DNA of 64,000 bases. It comes from Mycobacterium sp. GA-0227b. Its GTDB lineage: Bacteria; Actinomycetota; Actinomycetes; Mycobacteriales; Mycobacteriaceae. Positions 46,744-55,161 of the stretch are shown piece after piece; within the stretch, counting starts at the first letter, position 1; each line of letters starts with the position of its first letter. The notes under the pieces were generated by a model. That model was not told where the DNA came from, made no database searches, and saw only the letters and a list, made by a program, of their open reading frames with translations. The stretch is from NCBI RefSeq assembly GCF_001499855.1, contig NZ_LQIK01000012.1:248001-312000 (forward strand). Direction: 5' to 3'. Made by a program: the position numbers and the translations under genes.

Positions 46744-47397
46744 TCACGGCAGCTGAGCCAACGCCTCGGTGATCGGTACTTCGCCGTTGTTGAACTCGAT
46801 GGTGCGGCCGACCGTGGTGTCGTCGGCGAGGCAGGCGGCGGCGACCGACGCCACGTCTTCGCGAGAAACGTCACCGTCGGCGGCGCCGGGGCCGACGGCG
46901 ATGCGCCCGGTGGCCGGTTCCAGCGTCAGGCGGCCGGGCCCAAGAATCGTCCAGCGCAGCCGGCTGGCCCGCAGATGCTCATCGGCAGCGGCCTTCGCCT
47001 CGGCGTACGGAAAGAAGGAATTATCCTTCGGCACACCGTGATTCGGTCCGGCGCCGAAGTAGGACACCATGACGAATCTGAGCACCCCGGCCTGCTCGGC
47101 GGCATCGATGACGCGGATGGCGGCGTCGCGGTCCACCGCGTAAGTGCGTGAGGGGTTGCCGCCGCCGGCACCCGCGGAGAACACGACCGCGTCATGCCCC
47201 GCAACGATCCCTGCCAGTGCATCGGTGTCCAGGTGCTCGACGTCGGCGACCAGCGGATCGGCGCCGGTCGCCCGAACGTCATCGGAGTGGTCCGGGTTGC
47301 GAAACACCGAGGTCACCTCGTCGCCGCGGCCACTAAGAATCCCGGACAACTGCAGGGCCACCTTGCCATGGCCACCGATGATCAGAATGCGCGCCAT
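46744..47397 (-). CDS. NAD(P)-binding SDR/NmrA-like protein
   Basis: This 217-aa atypical short-chain dehydrogenase-like protein has MARILIIGGHGKVALQL as the nucleotide-binding glycine loop and DAVVFSAGAGGG. The Tyr of a classical YxxxK is seen in YAEAKAAADEHL. ATG 47397 starts the typical N-terminus; the upstream extension is not part of it. It is divergent from the ArsR gene across a strong palindrome, so it may be a regulated target. Confidence 0.82.
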   Translation of the reverse strand: MARILIIGGHGKVALQLSGILSGRGDEVTSVFRNPDHSDDVRATGADPLVADVEHLDTDALAGIVAGHDAVVFSAGAGGGNPSRTYAVDRDAAIRVIDAAEQAGVLRFVMVSYFGAGPNHGVPKDNSFFPYAEAKAAADEHLRASRLRWTILGPGRLTLEPATGRIAVGPGAADGDVSREDVASVAAACLADDTTVGRTIEFNNGEVPITEALAQLP

Positions 47398-47417
47398 GAC
47401 TCCACGGTAGCCCGGGA

Positions 47418-47441
47418 ACATATTCCTTGACAGGAATATGT
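47418..47441. promoter_or_regulatory. ArsR-type operator with embedded -35-like TTGACA
   Basis: The palindrome has 9-bp perfect arms (ACATATTCC / GGAATATGT) around the 6-bp spacer TTGACA. It lies between the divergent NmrA-like and ArsR genes, 21 nt before the ArsR start. The size fits a winged-helix dimer, so it is probably the autoregulatory site of the ArsR gene and may control the NmrA-like gene too. Confidence 0.8.
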
Positions 47442-47462
47442 CGTGGACGTACCTTCGACAGC

Positions 47463-47798
47463 GTGCAGTCGACGATCTTCGGAGCTCTTGCCGAGCCGAG
47501 CCGCCTGAGAATCGTCGAATTGCTGCGCGCAGGACCGCTTTCGGTGGGCGAGATCGCCGAGACACTCGAGATTCGTCAACCGCAGGTGAGCAAACACCTC
47601 CGAGTGTTGGGTGATTCGGGGATCGTCGCCGGCCAAGCTCTGGCTCGGCAGCGGATCTATCACCTCGAGGCCGCACCGTTCGAGGAGATCGGTCGCTGGG
47701 CGGAGTCTTTCGTCCAGCTGTGGGAGGCGCGGCTCGACTCGTTGGGCAGCTACCTCGAGTCCATCACCGAGAGGACAGATGACCTGACCGACCACTGA
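47463..47798 (+). CDS. ArsR-family transcription regulator
   Basis: This 111-aa winged-helix protein has LAEPSRLRIVELLRAG and the recognition region RQPQVSKHLRVLGDSGIV. No metal-binding cysteines (CxC) are present, so it is the non-metal type often paired with SRPBCC genes. I use GTG 47463 (VQSTIFGALAEPSRL). The SRPBCC gene follows after 48 nt, forming the frequent ArsR-AHSA1 pair. Confidence 0.88.
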   Translation: MQSTIFGALAEPSRLRIVELLRAGPLSVGEIAETLEIRQPQVSKHLRVLGDSGIVAGQALARQRIYHLEAAPFEEIGRWAESFVQLWEARLDSLGSYLESITERTDDLTDH

Positions 47799-47846
47799 TC
47801 GCACCACCGACGAGACCGCTTCCACCGAGAACCCGAAGGACTCACC

Positions 47847-48341
47847 ATGCTGATGCAAATGTTCAAGAAGACCAAGAACCTGGACCTCGAGCGCTCATAC
47901 CGCGCCGCGATCGAAACGGTATGGCGGGCATGGACGGAGCCGGACATGCTGCGGCAATGGTGGGGCCCCGAGAAGACCTTCGTGCCGGAATGCGAGATCG
48001 ACCTGGTGGTGGGCGGCAAGGTCTACGTCGTCATGGAGGCCGGCGAGGCCATGGGCAAGTATCAGGGCACGCGCTGGCCGATGGCGGGCACGTTCACCCG
48101 CATCGAGGAGCCCTCCCGGCTCAGCTACGACGCCCGTTCGTGGACCGAAGGCGAGGAAGATGGCTCGACGATCCACCACACCAACGACGTCACGCTCACC
48201 GAACGCGACGGTATGACCGTCGTACATCTGCACGTCACGATCACCAACATCGGCCCGAAGGCCAAGATGGCCGCGTTCGGCATGAAGTGGGGTTACAAGG
48301 CGCAGCTGGACAAGCTCGAGAAGCTCCTGTCGACACGGTGA
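47847..48341 (+). CDS. SRPBCC/AHSA1-domain protein
   Basis: This 164-aa hydrophobic-ligand-binding START-like protein has the typical AAIETVWRAWTEPDMLRQWWGP motif and a C-terminal helix (GMKWGYKAQLDKLEKLL). ArsR-SRPBCC pairs are very common in actinobacteria, but the ligand is unknown. ATG 47847 is followed closely by an in-frame ATG (MLMQMFKK). It may be expressed in response to whatever inactivates the upstream ArsR repressor. Confidence 0.85.
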   Translation: MLMQMFKKTKNLDLERSYRAAIETVWRAWTEPDMLRQWWGPEKTFVPECEIDLVVGGKVYVVMEAGEAMGKYQGTRWPMAGTFTRIEEPSRLSYDARSWTEGEEDGSTIHHTNDVTLTERDGMTVVHLHVTITNIGPKAKMAAFGMKWGYKAQLDKLEKLLSTR

Positions 48342-48487
48342 CGGTGTCCCTCTCTCCTGGTTCAACGACGGCGCACGATTAGCTCGCAAAAATAAATCGG
48401 TCGGATTTGGGCCAAGCCGAGCTCGCAGGCGGCGCAGCGGTGGTTTCATGCAAGTAGTGCAGCGCGCGATGTAGGGGGATCTGCGGC

Positions 48488-49162
48488 ATGCCACCGCCTA
48501 ACGACGGTCGATCTTCGACATCGGTCGTCATCGTTGGCAGCCATCGCGTCGTATACGCCGGCATCGAGGCATGGTTGAACGGCAGCCACCCACCGATAAG
48601 GATCGCTGGCCATTTCGTCAGCACAACGGAGTTCGCGGCGGCGTACCGGACTGCAGCTCCGGACCAGGTGGTGTTGTTTGACCTGCCTTGTGCTGGTGGC
48701 GAACTGGACCTGGATGCGCTCCGCCGGATCTGCGCTGCGGGCCACCGTGTCATTGTCTATACCTGTTCGGTAACCGACGACGTCTTATCAGCCGCTCTGG
48801 ACGCGGGCGCCGTCAGTTGCATCGCCAAGTCCGAACCCGAACACGTGCTCGCAGCGGCGATCTACGCTGCGCACAGCGATCGTCCACACGTTGTTCCGAG
48901 AATGGCGCAAGCGCTGCCCAATAACGGCCGTAGACCGCGGCCGCAACTGAGCCAACGAGAACAACAAGTCCTCGTCGCCTGGTTCCAGACCGATAACAAG
49001 CACGCGGTCGCCGAGAAGCTGTACATCGAGCCCTCCACGGTGGCAACTCACCTGCAAAGGGTGCGGGCGAAGTATGCGGCGGTCGGCAGACCGGCACCGA
49101 CGAAGGCGGCTCTGGTCGCGAGAGCGATCCAGGACGAGATCCTCAGCGTCGATGACCTGTGA
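48488..49162 (+). CDS. LuxR-family (NarL-type) response-regulator-like protein
   Basis: This 224-aa protein has a divergent N-terminal receiver-like domain (SVVIVGSHRVVYAGIEAWL, LFDLPCAGGELD) and a C-terminal LuxR HTH (LSQREQQVLVAWFQ, AEKLYIEPSTVATHLQRVRAKY). The receiver keeps only one obvious aspartate (FDLP) and lacks the usual acidic pair near its start, so phosphorylation is uncertain. No histidine kinase gene is next to it. It stands alone between the SRPBCC gene and a small secreted protein. Confidence 0.82.
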   Translation: MPPPNDGRSSTSVVIVGSHRVVYAGIEAWLNGSHPPIRIAGHFVSTTEFAAAYRTAAPDQVVLFDLPCAGGELDLDALRRICAAGHRVIVYTCSVTDDVLSAALDAGAVSCIAKSEPEHVLAAAIYAAHSDRPHVVPRMAQALPNNGRRPRPQLSQREQQVLVAWFQTDNKHAVAEKLYIEPSTVATHLQRVRAKYAAVGRPAPTKAALVARAIQDEILSVDDL

Positions 49163-49464
49163 TGTTCGAGGTCAGGGCAGGCCAGCGGTTCATCGTCATG
49201 TCTCCCCAGCATTCGAAACATAGGGAAACACCCGATTCCTTTGGGCAGGAATCGCATTAGGTTCACAGCCGGCCGATCTGGCGATGGCGGCTGCCTTGCG
49301 GATGTCCACCGAACGCACGCGGATGTCATCTGAACAGATGAACTAACCGAATTTCTGATAGTTAGCTGCATAACGCTTGCGTTAATACTTCCGAAGCCGC
49401 GGCCGCCGGCCCTACGCCGGAAAGAACCGCGGTGACCGGATCATTTTTCGAAAGGGGCCTGAGC
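49163..49464. other. non-coding region with small palindrome
   Basis: Without a gene for about 300 nt. A perfect short palindrome TAACGCTTGCGTTA at 49371-49384 lies about 80 nt before the small secreted gene and may be a regulator site. The rest is unremarkable. Confidence 0.5.
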
Positions 49465-49692
49465 ATGATGAGAACAATCGCCGCCGGAGCGCTGGCAGTG
49501 GGCGGGTTGCTGACTTTCGCTGTGGGAGTGGCCCACGCGGACGAGGTTCAGGTGGAGGGCGGGTACGCGACGCTCGAGGCTTGTCAGGTAGACGGACCGA
49601 ACGTCGAGATCACGCAGAACGACGCCAACTACGCGCATTGGGATTGCCGTCAGGACGGCGATGGCCTCTGGTACGTGTGGTTGAGCAGTTGA
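49465..49692 (+). CDS. small secreted protein, 75 aa
   Basis: This protein has a signal peptide (MMRTIAAGALAVGGLLTFAV, cleavage after AHA) and a mature part of about 50 residues, with two cysteines (EACQVD, WDCRQD), ending YVWLSS. ATG 49465 (or the next one) follows AAAGGGG. It belongs to a family of tiny mycobacterial secreted proteins and its function is unknown. It precedes the Ser-rich exported protein gene by 76 nt. Confidence 0.72.
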   Translation: MMRTIAAGALAVGGLLTFAVGVAHADEVQVEGGYATLEACQVDGPNVEITQNDANYAHWDCRQDGDGLWYVWLSS

Positions 49693-49768
49693 TGTCCTCA
49701 ACCCCGAAGAACAACATTCGCATTTCGCGTCATTCACGACAGGTTCCGGCGGGGCTCTAGGGGGGCAT

Positions 49769-51880
49769 GTGAACTCGGCAAAGGTGGCGTTGCGTGTTGG
49801 GGCTGTTGCCTTTTCGCTCGGCGTAGCGGGATTGGTCGGCACGGCAGGGATGGGGCTGGCCTCCGCTGAGCCGAATGATTCAGGTCCGTCGTCCTCGAGC
49901 TCTTCGTCTGGGTCGACGAGCTCTTCGTCTGGGGCGGCGAACTCGTCGTCGAGCACAGGCACGAATTCGGACTCGTCTGGCAGTCCTTCCGGTTCGACCG
50001 CATCGGGTACGAAGCCGGCGACATCTTCGGGTGCGGGTTCCTCGGCGACGAAGCCGGGGCGGGGTTCGTCGGTGACACGGCCCTCGCGGAGTTCGACCAC
50101 CAAGCCCGCCCGCGATTCCGACGCCGAGCGGTCCTCCGCCACGGCCCAGCAGTCCGCAGCCGAAGCGGCGAGCGAGGCGGATGAAGCTCCTGCCGCGTCC
50201 GTGCCGGCGACGTCGTCAGACGGCGATGAGGTCGGCAGCCCGTCGACCGACCTGCCTGTGCCAGTTGATGATTCGGTCATCCCGGCTCCCCCGCCGGTAT
50301 CTGAGACCTCCACAGAGCGAGAACCGAGGAAGCGTCGATCGGATCGACTGGAAACCAAGTCCTCGGTCACCGCGCGGCAGAAGCCCACGGCGGCCGCAAC
50401 CGGCGCAACGGGCACCTCCCATCCGGACAGCGATGTCGGCGCCCGCTCCCTCGCGCAAGTAACCCGCTCCGGGGCAACGGATATCGTGGTGGCACGCGAT
50501 GACGCTGGGGTCGAAACCGTCGCCGAGATGAACGTCGGTGCGCTGGGCACGGATATATCGCTGCTGCCACTTTCGGCGAGCCCCGATGCGGACAACAAGA
50601 GCGCTGTCGTCGCCCGATCGGGCGATCCGATCCCCTCTCCGAAGTCGATAGACGTGGTGTCCGGCCTACTGTCGGTAGTCGGCCTCGGCATGCCGTTGGC
50701 CGCAACTGATGGCCCCGTCGCACCACCTCCGGCCGTAATACTCGCGGGCTCACTCGATTTGGTGCGCCGCGATCTGGAGCGGGCGTTTAATGACCAGCCA
50801 GCCGGTGACACGCAGCAGATCACGACAAACGCGCTGATCACCGATGCTCAGGCGGACGAGTTGGTGCCCGTCGCCTTGACCGCAGCGTCGGAATCTGGGT
50901 CCGAACCGCCCTCATCTGCAGTACCCCTTGAGCTGACGGTGGATCCCACATCGGCCGAGCGGACCGCGGCATTCGAAAAGGAGCAAGCGGAGCGGACAGA
51001 GGCATTCACTGAAGCGCAGGCTGCTCGGACAGAAGCGTTCAACGAGCAGGTAGCCACGCAGTCTCCGCTGGAGGCGCTCGTCGGCAGCGCGGCGTTCGTG
51101 GTCTCGGAACTCGCCAACACCGCGGCGTTCGTGGTGACGGAATTCGTCAACTACATCTCGTTCGCCGTCACAGAGTTCATCCACGGAATCTCGGACTGGT
51201 TCACCGCACCGGAAGTCTTCACCGGCCTGTACGGCGACCCAACGACGAATGCGCAGTACTGGCAAGCGCAGTCGTCCAAGAACTGCGTTTTGATGTCGAC
51301 GGCGATGATCATCAACCAACTCAAACAAACCCCTAACGAGCCCGACGAAGAGGACATCGTCAAGGAGGCACAGGAAACCGACAGTGTTGCCAACCCGGGC
51401 AAGAAGATGTACCAGGGCCTACAGAGCCAAGACGGCGTCAACGTCAAAGATGCTATGAAACTCCTGGACAACCACGGCATTTCGGCGACCCTCACGGAAT
51501 ATGACAAAACGGAGGGCAACCAGGCGCTGAGAGCGGTGGCATTCGCACTGGAGGAGCAGAAGGCCGTGTCGGTCGGACTTCACGGCGGAATCATCTGGAA
51601 CTCTGTCGATCCCGAGCATATTCCCGAGGACATCCACCTCCCAGACCACCAGGTGGTCGTCACCGGCGTCGACTTCACCGAACGAGTCGTCTACCTCAAC
51701 GACAGCGGATTCGCCGAGCAGGGGAGGAACTTGAAGATTCCGCTGGACGCTTTCATGAAGGCGTGGCAGGTCGACAACTACGAGACGATCATTGCGGAGC
51801 TCAAGGAGCCGAATACGTCGTCGTCGGGACCGGAATCGGCCAGCCTTACCGGTTCGGGCGTGCTTATCAACGTGGCATAG
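49769..51880 (+). CDS. exported Ser-rich protein with C39-like cysteine peptidase domain
   Basis: The 703-aa product has an N-terminal signal-like segment (VGTAGMGLASAEP), then about 120 residues of Ser/Gly/Thr-rich low complexity. Further on are the charged repeats AERTEAFTEAQAARTEAFNE and a hydrophobic helical stretch of about 40 residues in which AAFVVSEL/AAFVVTEF/SFAVTEF recur. The C-terminal domain is a C39-like peptidase with Cys506 (SSKNCVLMS), His627 (LPDHQVVVTG) and Asp645 (YLNDSG). It begins with GTG at 49769. The next gene starts 26 nt later, so the two form an operon. The substrate is unknown; a surface-acting protease or transpeptidase-like role is possible. Confidence 0.8.
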   Translation: MNSAKVALRVGAVAFSLGVAGLVGTAGMGLASAEPNDSGPSSSSSSSGSTSSSSGAANSSSSTGTNSDSSGSPSGSTASGTKPATSSGAGSSATKPGRGSSVTRPSRSSTTKPARDSDAERSSATAQQSAAEAASEADEAPAASVPATSSDGDEVGSPSTDLPVPVDDSVIPAPPPVSETSTEREPRKRRSDRLETKSSVTARQKPTAAATGATGTSHPDSDVGARSLAQVTRSGATDIVVARDDAGVETVAEMNVGALGTDISLLPLSASPDADNKSAVVARSGDPIPSPKSIDVVSGLLSVVGLGMPLAATDGPVAPPPAVILAGSLDLVRRDLERAFNDQPAGDTQQITTNALITDAQADELVPVALTAASESGSEPPSSAVPLELTVDPTSAERTAAFEKEQAERTEAFTEAQAARTEAFNEQVATQSPLEALVGSAAFVVSELANTAAFVVTEFVNYISFAVTEFIHGISDWFTAPEVFTGLYGDPTTNAQYWQAQSSKNCVLMSTAMIINQLKQTPNEPDEEDIVKEAQETDSVANPGKKMYQGLQSQDGVNVKDAMKLLDNHGISATLTEYDKTEGNQALRAVAFALEEQKAVSVGLHGGIIWNSVDPEHIPEDIHLPDHQVVVTGVDFTERVVYLNDSGFAEQGRNLKIPLDAFMKAWQVDNYETIIAELKEPNTSSSGPESASLTGSGVLINVA

Positions 51881-51906
51881 CGGACGGCACTCAACCAAAG
51901 GATCAC

Positions 51907-53136
51907 ATGAACGAAGTTTGGAGCGCCTTCTACCGGCGCAGCGCTCTCGCCTTGTCGTCGGTGGCAGTCACGACGGCGCTGTGCCTGGGTGCCGTTCCGC
52001 CTGCATGGGCCGATCCGTACGACGACGGCGGCGACTCGTCGGAGGTCAGCGACGATTCCGGGTCCTCCGACCAGTCGGCGGAGGAGCCTGCCGCGCCGGA
52101 CCCGGGCGAGTCGGCCGGCGACGACGCCCCGGGCGGTGGTGACGGGGATGAACCGGGCCCCGCCGGTGCGCCGGAGGAACCGGGAGATCAGGGCGACCCG
52201 GGTGACCCCGGTGACCCGGGCGACCCCGACTCGAACGTCTCAGACCCGGCCGTCGACGCCGATACTGCCGAACCCGACATCGCCGAGGTGCCGCAGGAAG
52301 ACTTCGATGAGGCGCAGGGCGCCGACGCGGTGGACGTCGACTCGGCGGAAGCTTCGGAGTCCGAGGTCACCGAGCTCACCGAGTCTCTCGAGTCGGTGGT
52401 CAGCAGCACGACCAGCACTACGTCCTCGACGTGGAGCAGCCCGGTGACGCAATGGAATTCGTCGTGGACCACTTATGACAACTGGTACCGGCCGGTCTTC
52501 ACGAATCCGTACAGCACGCCGCTGCAACTCGTCTATGCCTACGACAACGCCACCCGCGTCTTCGAGGTCCCGCCGATGCAGCGGGGGGTCCTCAACGCCC
52601 CTAACGCCGGTGTGTACAGCTTCACCGCGGTGAACAAGGACCCCTCGGGTAAGCCGGTGACGGTTTCGGCTGGGAGCTTCACCGGTGGCGGGTACCAGCC
52701 GGCCCCGGGTCAGCCGCCACCCGTAAAGCCCAAGCAGCCCACGGCCTTTGAGAATGTGCTCGTGCAACTCAAGTACAACGACGGAGTGTCGAAGCCGTTC
52801 CGGGTGAAAACGCTGGCCGATCTCGGCGACGATCCGTCGGTCGGTGGTCACCGCGTCCTGCTCGACGGCGAGACTCCCGCATGGGGTACGTGGACCAAGA
52901 CCGCAGGCGGCGAGCGCTTGTTCGAGGTCACCAGAACCCAGCAACTGCCCGGACTGAGCAAGCCGTCGCAAGCTCCGCTGCCGGGTTATCAGGTGCAGCT
53001 GACCAGCAACGAGGCGGCGCCGGCCCAGAACAAGTGGGTCAAACCGATGGTCATCGTCGCGGCGGTCGCCGTAGTGCTGGCCATCGGTGCGGTTCTGTTC
53101 TTCCTGTCGCGCCGGCGACGGCAGCCGACGCCGTAG
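51907..53136 (+). CDS. exported membrane-anchored partner protein
   Basis: This 409-aa protein has a signal peptide (SALALSSVAVTTALCLGAV, PAWADP). An acidic low-complexity region of about 120 residues includes GDPGDPGDPGDP and is followed by a folded domain beginning near WNSSWTTYDNWYRP and a second domain around FENVLVQLKYNDG. It ends with one C-terminal membrane helix and a RRRRQ tail, a topology like cell-wall anchored proteins but without an LPXTG motif. ATG 51907 is preceded by AAAGGA. It follows the C39-like gene, so they probably act together outside the cell. Function unknown. Confidence 0.75.
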   Translation: MNEVWSAFYRRSALALSSVAVTTALCLGAVPPAWADPYDDGGDSSEVSDDSGSSDQSAEEPAAPDPGESAGDDAPGGGDGDEPGPAGAPEEPGDQGDPGDPGDPGDPDSNVSDPAVDADTAEPDIAEVPQEDFDEAQGADAVDVDSAEASESEVTELTESLESVVSSTTSTTSSTWSSPVTQWNSSWTTYDNWYRPVFTNPYSTPLQLVYAYDNATRVFEVPPMQRGVLNAPNAGVYSFTAVNKDPSGKPVTVSAGSFTGGGYQPAPGQPPPVKPKQPTAFENVLVQLKYNDGVSKPFRVKTLADLGDDPSVGGHRVLLDGETPAWGTWTKTAGGERLFEVTRTQQLPGLSKPSQAPLPGYQVQLTSNEAAPAQNKWVKPMVIVAAVAVVLAIGAVLFFLSRRRRQPTP

Positions 53137-53146
53137 AGTTGACCCT

Positions 53147-53220
53147 GGTGCCCTCAGTCGGACTCGAACCGACACTGTGCGGATTTGAGCCGCTTCCTGG
53201 GCTCTAAGTCCGGTGCGGTG
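53147..53220 (-). pseudogene. decayed tRNA-Leu copy / att-like repeat
   Basis: The 40 nt at 53147-53186 match 53743-53782 at the 3' half of the nearby tRNA-Leu with a single mismatch. Beyond that, to about 53220, only a patchy 5' tRNA half survives, lacking part of the D-loop and with a damaged anticodon loop. It cannot fold into a functional tRNA. It is either a duplicated tRNA that decayed or the remnant attachment site of an insertion. Confidence 0.75.
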
Positions 53221-53226
53221 CAGAGG

Positions 53227-53622
53227 TCAACCTGCAGAGCCCACATTCGTCAGCAGCACGGCGGCCTCGTTGTAGGGAAACGCTCGGTAGAGAAGCCGAG
53301 AGCGCGGTATGACGAAGGCCGCGGCCTCGGCCTTGCTCACAACCCGTGGGTTGGCGAGCGCAACAGTCCGTCCACGCTTGCGCAGCACCGTCGGTCCGCC
53401 AGCCAGCACGTTCTTCAACCAGTCCGTCTGTAGGCCGTAGCCGACGAGGATGGCGTAGCCGTCATGGGTCTTGAATACCAGAAGGGGCGTTTGATATCGC
53501 TTACCCGACCTCCGCCCGACGTGCTCGAGCGTCCCGAGGCTCGGAAGCCACGGTGTGATCGTGCGAGCCGCCGGATTGGTGAATCGCTTGTTGAAATCTG
53601 CGATTCGGCGAGGCACGCGCAT
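53227..53622 (-). CDS. nitroreductase-family deazaflavin (F420)-dependent protein
   Basis: This 131-aa split-barrel protein has the DDN/FDOR signature: a basic N-terminus RVPRRIADFNKRF, GRRSGKRYQTPLLV, and DWLKNVLAGGPTVLRKRGR. Such proteins bind F420 or deazaflavin and reduce lipids or xenobiotics, often at the membrane. It sits alone between the tRNA pseudogene and the intact tRNA-Leu, in the 0.56-kb gap bounded by the 40-bp repeats, which makes it the only cargo of whatever that gap represents. Confidence 0.82.
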   Translation of the reverse strand: MRVPRRIADFNKRFTNPAARTITPWLPSLGTLEHVGRRSGKRYQTPLLVFKTHDGYAILVGYGLQTDWLKNVLAGGPTVLRKRGRTVALANPRVVSKAEAAAFVIPRSRLLYRAFPYNEAAVLLTNVGSAG

Positions 53623-53744
53623 TCTCGGAGTCTAGGTATCGGTCGAAGTTCCTCGCTGACGCGGTGCTGACGCAGGGAGCTGCCGACGACAGAGACCGCT
53701 CGAATGTTCGAGCCGCAATCGGCCCCTATCTGCAAGAACTCCGG

Positions 53745-53818
53745 TGCCCCCAGTCGGACTCGAACCGACACTGTGCGGATTTTAAGTCCGCTGCCTCTGC
53801 CAATTGGGCTATGGGGGC
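53745..53818 (-). tRNA. tRNA-Leu(UAA)
   Basis: This 74-nt tRNA on the minus strand has acceptor GCCCCCA/TGGGGGC, a T-arm with TTCGAGT and an anticodon loop CTTAAAA giving UAA. The variable loop is short (ACAGT), unlike typical class II leucine tRNAs, but the anticodon and the rest agree with actinobacterial tRNA-Leu(UAA). CCA is not fully encoded. Its 5' end is only 20 nt from the integrase stop codon. Confidence 0.9.
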
Positions 53819-53838
53819 GTCGCAGCTCAGAACATAGT

Positions 53839-55050
53839 TCAGGCCGTTTCAGCCTCATTCTGACGTCCTGAATACCGCAGTGATACCGCAGTGCTATCGA
53901 TGGCCTTGCCCAGCGCATCTGCCACACCGCTCAAATCGTCGTTGAGCAGGTGGCCGTAACGGTCGAGCGTCATCGCGGCGGTTGCGTGCCCCAGGAGTCT
54001 CTGCACGACCTTGACGTTAGCGCCTGCGCTGATCGCCAGCGACGCCGTGGTGTGCCTCAGGCCGTGGGGTACCAGCCCGTCGATACCGACGTCTTCGCAC
54101 GCGTTGTCGAATGCCCAGCGGTACTCACCGAGTGGTAGGAACCCGCCCTTCCGACTGGGAAACACCAGCGCGTTCGGGTCGGCGGGCAACTCAGTCTTTA
54201 GTTTCTTCCAGACAGGTTCAGGCACTGGCACGTGGCGATCCCGCTTCGTCTTGGTCGTCGACTCCACGATGCCCTTACCGGTGACTGCGGTTGCGGACGA
54301 GCGCACCGTCAGTACCCGATCCCCCACATGCCGGCGCCGCAACGCGACCGCTTCGCCGAACCTCAGCCCGCAGTAGCCCAGGACCAGCGTCAGAGTCTCG
54401 AAACGATCAGCGGCTTTGGCGAGCATCAACAGCTCTGCATGAGTCAAGTAGCGCCGCTCGCGCTCGGCTTGCTCGGGAAGGTCCTCGTCCCGCTTGATCT
54501 CGAACGCGACGTTCTTCGCCACCTTGCCAGTCCTTTGGGCGTACTTGAGGACAGCACCTACCAGCTGATGCGCTTGGGTGATTCGACTTGCCGATAGACC
54601 GGCTCCGCGTTGCCCACCATCGACGGACAGCGACCCCAACCACGTTGAATAGGCCTCGTAGTCAAGCCGTTTCAGCGGAACACCTTCCCACTTCGGCAAG
54701 ACTACGGTGTCGAGCAACGAGCGATAGCCTGCGACCGTTTTCGGCTTCCGGTGCTGTTTGGTGGCGAACCACTGCTCGGCGACCGACCCGAACGTCTCCG
54801 CGCTCTTTCGCGGATCAACGTATTCACCGCGCTGAAGATCAGCGGTCAGTCCGTTGAGGTATGCCTGCGCATCCGGCTTGCGCTGGAAACTCTTGGTGCG
54901 CTCAGCGCCCGTGCTGTCGACCCACCTGACACGCCACCGCGAAACCTTGCCGTATACCGCAGACCGCTCCGTGCGCATGGTGCCGTCTAATTCCTTGACG
55001 CGCTTGTGCCAGCGGTCATCAATTCCCGCCCGTTCGTTCCGGGTGATCAC
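53839..55050 (-). CDS. tyrosine recombinase/integrase
   Basis: This 403-aa site-specific recombinase has an N-terminal arm-binding and SAM-like region (residues about 30-185, FGSVAEQWFATKQHR) and a catalytic domain with Arg230 (CGLRFGEAV), His329-Arg332 (PHGLRHTT), His355 (LLGHATAAM) and Tyr365 (TLDRYGHL). All residues for catalysis are present. Starts at 55050, or at ATG 54978 (MRTERSAVYGK). The stop codon is 20 nt from tRNA-Leu. This is the phage/ICE integrase type of mycobacterial elements, normally paired with a small excisionase like the one upstream. Confidence 0.93.
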   Translation of the reverse strand: MITRNERAGIDDRWHKRVKELDGTMRTERSAVYGKVSRWRVRWVDSTGAERTKSFQRKPDAQAYLNGLTADLQRGEYVDPRKSAETFGSVAEQWFATKQHRKPKTVAGYRSLLDTVVLPKWEGVPLKRLDYEAYSTWLGSLSVDGGQRGAGLSASRITQAHQLVGAVLKYAQRTGKVAKNVAFEIKRDEDLPEQAERERRYLTHAELLMLAKAADRFETLTLVLGYCGLRFGEAVALRRRHVGDRVLTVRSSATAVTGKGIVESTTKTKRDRHVPVPEPVWKKLKTELPADPNALVFPSRKGGFLPLGEYRWAFDNACEDVGIDGLVPHGLRHTTASLAISAGANVKVVQRLLGHATAAMTLDRYGHLLNDDLSGVADALGKAIDSTAVSLRYSGRQNEAETA

Positions 55051-55161
55051 GAATCGAACATACCGCAGTAATCCGCGTCATCCGTCCGCTTTGCGATCCA
55101 TCGTTCTTCGACCTTCGGCCAACTCAATCCGAAGCAGCATGACCGGAAATACTTTTCGGTC

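Noticed and set aside
49441..50841. 466-aa Ser/Asp-rich minus-strand frame
   Set aside because: It is the antisense of the low-complexity Ser-rich region of the C39-like gene, where stop codons are rare by composition.
53147..53220. Second functional tRNA-Leu
   Set aside because: The 5' half lacks D-loop bases and the anticodon loop is damaged, so it cannot fold as a tRNA.
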